Origin: Ianthella basta
Taxonomy: Eukaryota > Porifera > Demospongiae > Verongiida > Ianthellidae
DNA: 64,000 nucleotides
Reading direction: 5' to 3'
Assembly: GCA_964019415.1 (NCBI GenBank)
Contig: OZ025883.1
Location: 3,037,586-3,101,585, forward strand
In this document: positions 50,578-64,000 of the stretch, piece after piece
Layout: each line of letters opens with the position of its first letter
Numbering within the stretch: position 1 is the first letter of the stretch
Position numbers and translations under genes: made by a program
The notes under the pieces: generated by a model
Told to the model about the DNA's origin: nothing
Databases searched by the model: none
Seen by the model: only the letters and a program-made list of their open reading frames with translations

Positions 50578-53378
50578 CTTTTGGTTTGTTACAAGCAGCT
50601 AGTGACATCAGGTTAATTGCAATATGTCTGGTTGGGATAATTCAGCATAACATTTCAGAGTGCTGTCACTAATTGTCTGCATGAAACTGCTACTGTTGGC
50701 AACATTCACTTTAACCTGCTTTTCTCCTTCTCCCCTTCTGCCTGCCTTGTCTGCCTCTCTCAGTGGTTTTCATGGTGCAAACTAGCGGGCATAGTGGCCG
50801 CTGTGGGTGAGTTGGGGTTGTTTGTATTGTACTAGTGTTTGTAGTAGTGTTGGTATGGGTTAGTTCAACTCCTGTAAATTGGTGATTGATGTGGGTATAT
50901 ACAGTGCATACTCCAAAGCTGGTTTGGAGCTGTTAGCATTGCAGGGATTGTAGTGCAATGGAATTGCAATGTGAAGGTAAATGGACCCCTTTCTTTCTGT
51001 GCTTTGTGTTATAGTTGGTGGCATTGAGATGGTCCTGGTTGATGTGTCAGGTAGAGTGGTCTCTGAGCTGCCGCAAGAGAACGTTTCTGAAGAACATACC
51101 AAAATGAATAAGCCATTTGGCTTTCTCTGCCTGACTGGTTGCTGCATGTGTATGGTAGGCACTTACATATGTGGGTGGTGCATTTACTGCTCAGTGAGTG
51201 TCCTTCATCACAGGATTACCCCCTCCCCCCCCTCTTGGCTTGCTTGTACTACATACAGGCTGCATATCTTTTGCTGCAGAAGATTTTGATACAGAATTCA
51301 ACTTCACAAATGGGTATGTGTCATGGTCATCTTCAAGTACGCATATCTTCCTTATTATCAGCAATGTTTAATGGCCTAGGTATGTGTGTAATCACTGTTG
51401 AATAGCAGTTAATTAGCTCAAACCAGTGGAACAGTAGGCTCAGACTGGGTTGCTTTTCTCTTACCCTCCTGCAGCTCGGTGGAAGGACCACCCTTTGGCT
51501 GTGACTGCTTGGACATATGGATTTGGTGTATTATGTTTGGTGGTTACTTCTGTCTGCTATGCAAGGCACTTTGCTGCTTTCTACATCCCATTTGAAGTGA
51601 GTCCAGTGTATACTGTATACACAATACAAGTTGTGTATACAGTATAACATAATTGTATGTAGCCACCAGACATGCATGTTCCTGTGTACTGTATATGCTG
51701 GTGTGCATACTAGTCAGGGGCGTAAGGAGGGGGGGGGGGGGTTCTAGGGGTTTCAGGAAACCCTCTTTCTAGTAGCTAGCCTGCTACAATGACAATAAAA
51801 ACTTGAAGAGAAATTCTTCACAGCAATTCACTAGAGGGTGATATAGCATTGCTGCTGGCCTTTTTGCTGCTGTTGAACTGTAAAAGATAGTATTCGTTTG
51901 CCTCTTCCGTCATTTTCCCATGATTACAGCAGCTAACAATTCACTTTGCTCAGGCAGCCATTTTGGTGACAAAATATGACATCATGAAGCTGAAGTAATG
52001 AGGCCTAATAAACAGGCCGGAAACCCCCTGTTAAATTCCTTGCTACGCCCTTGCTTGTGACTCACTTGTTTGTGCATGTACATATGTTTGCAAGTTGACA
52101 CACGCAGGTTAGCTTTATGATTCGTTCCGCAGTATTGCTCTAACATTACGTACTGTCTGTTTCTGCAGGCGGTGTACTCCCTGACATACGCGGTGCTGAT
52201 CACCTCAGTAATGTGCTACCTATGTCTGAGCTGGGCCAACTTCAACAGCTCATCAACATTAGTAGCTGCCTTCTGGCCCTTACAGGTAAACTACACAGTT
52301 GTTGTGTGTGTACGATTGCATCTATACCATAGCACTGCTTTGTTCTTCTAAGTCACTTCCAAGTTTCAGCTTTTCTGTAGAGGCACTGGCTATGTAGCTA
52401 CGTATGCAGGGTATACTTGTGTATTACCTGTGTGAGCTACAATATGGTGCCTGGCAGGGAACTATTTGTGTGCAAGTGTGCCATGCAGACATGTGGGGGG
52501 AATAGTGCTGTTACAAAATGGAACAAATTCCTTATTTAAGATGAGTATTTAAGTTGTCTGATTGTACCTCATCTCTCTATACACACTAGGTACCTGTGAC
52601 TGTTGTTGCATCTTATTTTATTACTGGAGACGAGCTCAATTTGTCTGTAAGTATTCCCTACTGGCTATGAGTTTCAGCATGCACTAGACAATAACGTGTA
52701 CTTGGCATGATACATAACCCCAATGTCTGCCATTCTATAATCTTGTACATATAGGAGTGCATTGGAATGGTGCTGATAGTGGCGGGACTGTTGGCAGTTG
52801 TGTACTCAACACACAAGGTGTGTGATGTGGTTAGGATGACAAATGGTGGGGCATGTGCAGCTACTGCAGGCAACGTAAAGGCATTAGACTAGGACTTAAA
52901 GGATCTGCCCCCTCGTACATATATACAATGTGCATCTCACTCCAACTTGTACCCACTCTGTCCATGACTTTGGTGGTCCTCATCCTCTGCAACTTCCACT
53001 GGTAGCACATACAATGGTATCAATTTACCGCATTGCATTATTTGGTACAGTGGAACCTGTCCAAGACGGTCACTGTGTTGGCAGTCATGCACCTCTCTAA
53101 AACAGCCAGCCTCCCTGGCCCCAAATAGCACTAAAGCATTAATTTGCAATCTACCTCTGTAGAGCAGCCACCTCTCTATAATGGTCAGCTAGAACTGGCC
53201 CAAAGGTGGCTTGTCCTCAACAGGTTTCACTGTACACCCACTACAGTGGGTACTTGGACACTTGGTGCATGTTTGTTTGCTTTGTGCCTGAGGTCTAGCT
53301 GAGTCAGTCATGCTGCCTCCACTTTTATCTTGGCAGGAGAATGAACTTGAGTCTATTCGTTTGGCACTGAGTGAGTGA
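48306..53378 (+). CDS. EamA/DMT-superfamily membrane transporter (WAT1-like), 14 exons
   Basis: Drug/metabolite transporters have ten membrane helices in two EamA repeats. Exons: 48306-48353, 48472-48554, 48898-48982, 50089-50130, 50225-50281, 50430-50498, 50764-50806, 51015-51154, 51259-51313, 51475-51596, 52169-52285, 52590-52646, 52755-52817 and 53337-53378. All are GT/AG and in phase, giving 340 residues. The protein starts MAASKRAVLGAILAVQLGFG. It has the first-repeat signatures FCLYRDSMAFPLLL, GMTGIFGNQLFYIIGLYNAG and VCTALLAIVLGTE. A loop (about residues 155-180) separates the repeats. The second repeat has TAWTYGFGVLC, YAVLITSVMCYLCLSWAN, STLVAAFWPLQVPVTVVASY and GMVLIVAGLLAVVYS. Exon 1 is unusually short. 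The substrate is unknown; WAT1-type relatives are mostly plant or protist proteins (established knowledge, not searched here). Confidence 0.9.
48572..48650. repeat. (TG)n microsatellite after transporter exon 2
   Basis: Pure TG tract starting 17 bases after the donor at 48554. Confidence 0.95.
49968..50018. repeat. (TG)n microsatellite before transporter exon 4
   Basis: Pure TG, ending about 70 bases before the acceptor at 50088. Confidence 0.95.
50528..50576. repeat. (TG)n microsatellite after transporter exon 6
   Basis: Pure TG starting about 30 bases after the donor at 50498. Confidence 0.95.
51609..51646. repeat. Perfect 16-bp-stem hairpin next to a splice donor
   Basis: TATACTGTATACACAA and its exact reverse complement TTGTGTATACAGTATA are separated by six bases. 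The hairpin starts 12 bases after the exon 10 donor of the transporter gene. Confidence 0.85.
51715..52053. mobile_element. Non-autonomous DNA transposon with CAGGGGCGTA termini (hAT-like)
   Basis: The left end CAGGGGCGTAAGGAGG and the right end (reverse complement CAAGGGCGTAGCAAGG) match the CAGGGGCGTA-type termini common among hAT MITEs. It is about 339 bp with no ORF, in transporter intron 10. No clean 8-bp target duplication was seen. Confidence 0.7.
53046..53234. mobile_element. Short TIR element, TACAGTGGAACCTG family
   Basis: The left end TACAGTGGAACCTGTCCAAG and the right end (reverse complement TACAGTGAAACCTGTTGAGG) are inverted. It is about 189 bp with internal repetition of CACCTCTCTA. 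TA at both ends suggests a Tc1/mariner-type insertion. A second, partial copy is at 30567-30685. It lies in transporter intron 13. Confidence 0.75.
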
Positions 53379-54275
53379 CACGTGTGGTGCTGGTAACAAA
53401 CAGTGCAAGATAGATTCTTTCTTCTCATCAGAACATCTTAGTATCACTTGTCTAGCATGTGCATACATGCTAGTATGGTACAACTCACCTACCGAATGAC
53501 AATTTGCATTATATAATTTAATTATATTTTATTGACTAGTGACAAGTAAACTTGATAGTGTGGACTGATGCATCAACAGTCCTATTGCCAATTACATATA
53601 ACATCTTGTGGGTGGCTAGTGGTTTCCAGCATGCAGTGATGTAGTTAATCACTAGCTGTCAATGCATGTACTGTAATCGCATAATATAAATATGATTGTG
53701 CATAGTTGCCATGGAGACCGATATTGATGGGTATACGGGTATAGGTAGATATGTGTAATGATATGTAGGTTGGATGAACCGTAGTGCGTGCACCACCAAC
53801 TGGCCATGAGCCAGCAGAACACTTAGTTAGCAGCTGTGCATGGTGTACGTTGGCACTTCTGCGGCATGATGGTCCACATGTATGTGACTTGTGCCGTGTT
53901 TGACCAAAATCGGTTTGCATTTTTGATTGAGCTAACTGCAAGTTGCAAGTCAGCAAGCATTCAATTCTGTTAACATTTATCCTAACTTCATTATCATTCA
54001 CTAACAAGTGCACGTCATGCACCCTATATATAGTCAAAAGAATTAATGATTTCACATTCATTAATGAAGACTTTATATAAATTGAACACTACGACAGCAT
54101 TAATTCACCTATAGCTACGTGTATATAGTCACCTGTGTGTAACTTCCAAATTCATAGCACAATTATACAGTAATACCATAAATATAACTGATACTTAATA
54201 ATAATAATAATAATAATGATAATATTATTACATAGGACCAGAGCTCCAGTGTAATGGGCTAGCTGGTGCATGCTG
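53379..54275. other. Convergent intergenic region between the transporter and PTPMT1
   Basis: AT-rich, with an ATA/ATT trinucleotide run near 54196-54220. No gene, RNA or transposon recognised. Confidence 0.5.
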
Positions 54276-60927
<6,652 letters not shown>

Positions 60928-61875
60928 TAGGGGCTAACGAAAGCCGTAACTGTATTATATACATTTATTGGCGCAGTAATGTTCATGAATTAATATTAGC
61001 ATTTGCTATTATACACATATATTTGTTGAAATCATACAATTATTCGATATATAATTGGACGCATATTGATTGCATCGCTCTATATTATATTGCCGACTAC
61101 ACAGCTGCATGTACTCAAGCTCATTAGCCTACATACCAGTATATGCATGCGATGGGAGTGCTTTACAGCTCTATACCGCGTTACTGCTTTGCCCAGCATG
61201 GCAATTTTTAGGCGCAGTTTGAACTTAGCTAGCTAGTCTCTCTACGGATGATGCAAGAGCTAACGACGCAGTGCATTAATTTGTAGTGTGACACTCGTCG
61301 CGCACAACAGGTGCACACGGCGCGCTAAACAAAGGAACAGGCACTGTGTGCAGATGCCTAAGGAGAACTCGAAGATAAATATAATTTCATACATACGCTG
61401 AAAGCTTAAGGCTTATAGGCTAGGGTGATTGTGATGGAGGACTCAGAGGTGCTACGTGTTACAGGGCCTAGCTAGCTATAGCTAGTGATGATTGACCTGA
61501 AGTTTTTGTTTGGAAAGCATCTGTCTGAATGACAAGGTAAATTACACTGCACTTCTGCATTTTACAAGATTAACTAGATAATTAACTAGTTCATATCATA
61601 CTTTATAGAATGTGTGTAGTTAGCTGTCACAACCATAGATTGCTACTCTCAGGATCAGTAGCTTCTGTGCTCAGTAACTCCTTTCTTGTAGTAGCCATGA
61701 ACAATGGTGTGCAGAGATATTACAGAAAAGTACATACTTATGAGTCATGACAGATAAATAACATTGTAAATAGATGCACATAATGTTGAGTAACTCTATG
61801 CATGCTGTACACTGTTCATGCATTGATCCAAGTTGTTTGAATGCAATGCTATATTGGTACAAGAAGTCACATCTG
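60928..61875. other. Intergenic region between PTPMT1 and the methyltransferase gene
   Basis: It holds the PTPMT1 promoter side and the 3' end of the upstream minus-strand gene. It is AT-rich with GC patches near 61240-61340. No gene or repeat was recognised. Confidence 0.45.
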
Positions 61876-63436
61876 CTACTGGAGTTTGGATTTACTATGA
61901 GTTAGAGATGGCCAGGGAACGAACATAGGTACTCTGCTCAAGTACACTTGGTAGCGTTGTCCAAACACCTTCAGCAGGTCAGGCTCCTCTAGCAATGGTA
62001 CAGCCACCAGCAGATAGATGGTCAATGAAGAGACCACTAGGAAACGACCAATGGTCTGTTGAAGCAATGGAGAAGGTGAGTAACAAGGATGGAGAGAAGG
62101 GGACAGGAGGAGTTAAGGTATTAGAAAATAGTATAATGCAAAAGAAACTGTAGAGTAGATGTAGGAGAAGTAGCTATAGAGAAATATTAGGTAGATGCAT
62201 AAATAGGGTGAATGACATTGAATTTAGTGTGCTATCAAATGAACCCTATACATACAGATCATGCAGTCAACAAGATTCAAGCATCAAGAAGAAGTACGCA
62301 ACCAGTTGCACTTTCCTTTAGAGAGCTCTGTATTTAGTTACACAAATTACCCACTAACAAATGATATGACAGTGGTGGTAATTGACACATGCAGCTGATG
62401 GGAGTCATAAGGACCTCTGGAGCTGTGGTCAGGACATATTCCAGGGTTGCATGCAGTGTTAATGACACACACTAGTACCAGCATGAACAAGCGATATAGG
62501 GAACAGATCACTTCTACCAACAATGATCAGTTTTTGCTACACAGTGAGTAGGCAGGCAGCAACAGGTACAATGTGTATTAATTATCCTATTAAAATTAGT
62601 TCTTATGGCATCAATAACATTAACTAGGATGGGATCTCGATAATTGGACACCATCAGATATTGGACAGAGTCCTCAAATAGTTGTACTTAGGAAGCTGAA
62701 CACTCTGATTAAGTCGTTCATTCATTGCATATATTCAATTTGCCTAATTTGTTCTAAGTCACATGGAAGTTTTAGCCATTTTCCTTCTTCACGTATACTA
62801 TTATACAATGGGAAGGTATTGGAAGGCAGGGACTACTCTTTCACCTGCTTCAAGCCACTGCGTGGTCGCTTGTGGCAGAGCGAGCAAATTTTCCCATACA
62901 TATGCCATATGAGTGGATTCTGAACACAGCTCACATCTCACCAACTTTAGGAGTATGGGTAATACTATTGTCCGTTGATAGGGACAGCCATTCAATAAGC
63001 AATGGTCCGGATGGCAGAATTTGATTACTTCCAGCTTGGTGAATAGTAAAGGTCTTGAGCACATATTACAGCATAGTATTTGTCTGTATTCAGTATTCCA
63101 TTCAACCAGTTTACACTTGTTGCATGGGACTTGTTTAACGACTGACTGAATATTCCATGTCCGATAGCAGAGTATATTATGTAGTTACTCTACCATATTT
63201 GAATTTGGTATGCCTGCATGATTCACTTAATATTCACAAAACAGATAAATTATGTAAATAAATACACCACCTAAACTGGTGGATAACTGTCTATACCAGG
63301 GTATGCTGAGTCAGCACATGCACTGACCATTGTAGGGTGGCTCCACATTGCTAAGAGCAGACCTGAGTACATCGGATGGCGAACATGTCCATACAATCCA
63401 GTTTCCACCAGTCCAGAAGTGGAGTTGCCCCCTTTA
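61876..63436 (-). CDS. ICMT/PEMT/MddA-like integral membrane methyltransferase, C-terminal exons (partial)
   Basis: Two minus-strand exons are certain: 63436-63328 and 62055-61876, joined in phase with GT/AG borders. The first encodes GLYGHVRHPMYSGLLLAMW, the RHPxY-x-G signature of the isoprenylcysteine/phospholipid methyltransferase fold that binds S-adenosylmethionine and the substrate head group. The second gives a membrane helix (FLVVSSLTIYLLVAV) followed by LLEEPDLLKVFGQRYQVYL and RVPMFVP. The EE pair and RVPxxxP ending recall the bacterial NnrU/MddA-type (methanethiol S-methyltransferase-like) branch. The reading frame stops at 61876. The 5' exons, with the first helices, must lie upstream beyond 63436, and none was recognised before the window ends. 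The substrate (lipid, thiol or prenylcysteine) cannot be decided. Confidence 0.82.
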
Positions 63437-64000
63437 CTGATGGTAAAGAGATAGAGATGAATGATGAAATAATGACACAGTGAGAAAGGAGATCAAAGGA
63501 AAGTGAGGAAGTGCACAGAGTCAGGAACTGAAGTGAGGGCTTCCTAGTGGCTCAGGCATGACAAGGGTAATTTTCCTATATTCAATTACCAGCTTCAAAA
63601 GAGGATTGGAACATTGCTGACATTGCAAGCAGATGCTCTGGTCTTCTTCACTCAAGGTGAAAGTAAAAACTAGCATCAGCACCTATCAGTTATGGCTATG
63701 TAATATTAAGCATCTCATCATTTGCTGTCACTGGAAGTCAGTGAAATTTTCAATGATTACTGTATATGGAGTCCTCCAGAAATTCATTGATAGCCTCATA
63801 TTGGGTGTGAGGTTAACTAATTGCTACTTGTTTGCTGACATACGTAGCTATGCAAGCTATCCCACAAACACCTCACATGCATCTAAATGGAGTTCTCAAT
63901 TATCACATTTTCCAAGTACTACAAAAGAGGCCATCAGACCCCATATTGTCTTTAGGGAGGGCGGAAATGGTACGTGAGATTAGGCAGCTCCAGAACAGGA
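63437..64000. other. Right-edge stretch, presumably intron or flank of the methyltransferase gene
   Basis: AT-rich. An open frame at 63633-63977 has no recognisable domain. I see no exon with family resemblance here. Confidence 0.4.

Noticed and set aside
62801-63064. 87-residue minus-strand frame with several cysteines in the methyltransferase intron
   Set aside because: The flanking exons join in phase without it and no domain is recognisable.

Overview
The window looks like nuclear DNA of an early-branching animal, most likely a sponge (inference). The support is intron-rich genes with animal-type products (class IA PI3-kinase, folliculin, a CatSper-type sperm channel), mostly short introns, many (TG)n/(CA)n tracts, and a varied transposon load (LINE, Penelope-like, Ty3/Gypsy-like, DIRS-like, many foldback/MITE elements). 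There are no rRNA or tRNA genes and no bacterial operon structure that I can see.

Layout. 1-2174: the 3' part of a LINE ORF with an open reverse transcriptase and two C-terminal C2H2 fingers. 3776-16700 (+): an arylsulfatase A-like gene with at least 13 exons, whose introns hold several foldback transposons and a nest of broken retroelements (about 6790-8640). 17290-18323 (-): an isolated LINE endonuclease fragment. 21260-23566 (+): a CatSper1-like channel gene. 26238-45881 (+): a complete class IA PI3K p110 gene, 20 exons splicing in frame to 1032 codons, with minisatellites and a DIRS-like fossil in its introns. 46349-48088 (-): a single-exon folliculin gene, convergent with the PI3K gene. 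48306-53378 (+): a 14-exon EamA/DMT membrane transporter, head-to-head with folliculin over a 217-bp shared promoter. 54276-60927 (-): a four-exon PTPMT1-like mitochondrial phosphatase. 61876-63436 (-): the last two exons of an ICMT/PEMT/MddA-like membrane methyltransferase whose 5' part lies beyond the window.

How the genes could relate. PI3K and folliculin both feed nutrient and growth signalling (PI3K-Akt, and FLCN-Rag-mTORC1/TFE) and lie 467 bp apart, tail to tail. PTPMT1 belongs to mitochondrial phosphatidylglycerol/cardiolipin synthesis, and the neighbouring methyltransferase may act on lipids. These are neighbours rather than a proven functional cluster.

Most notable signals: a DYG in place of DFG in the PI3K activation loop; two arrays of the same 18-bp repeats in opposite orientation in one PTPMT1 intron; a MITE family with TAGTCT termini and 9-bp target duplications; dinucleotide tracts that repeatedly sit next to splice sites; a perfect 21-bp-stem hairpin in a PI3K intron; and the compact palindrome-rich folliculin/transporter promoter. 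All gene models were read by eye from splice sites and protein resemblance. No database search was run.
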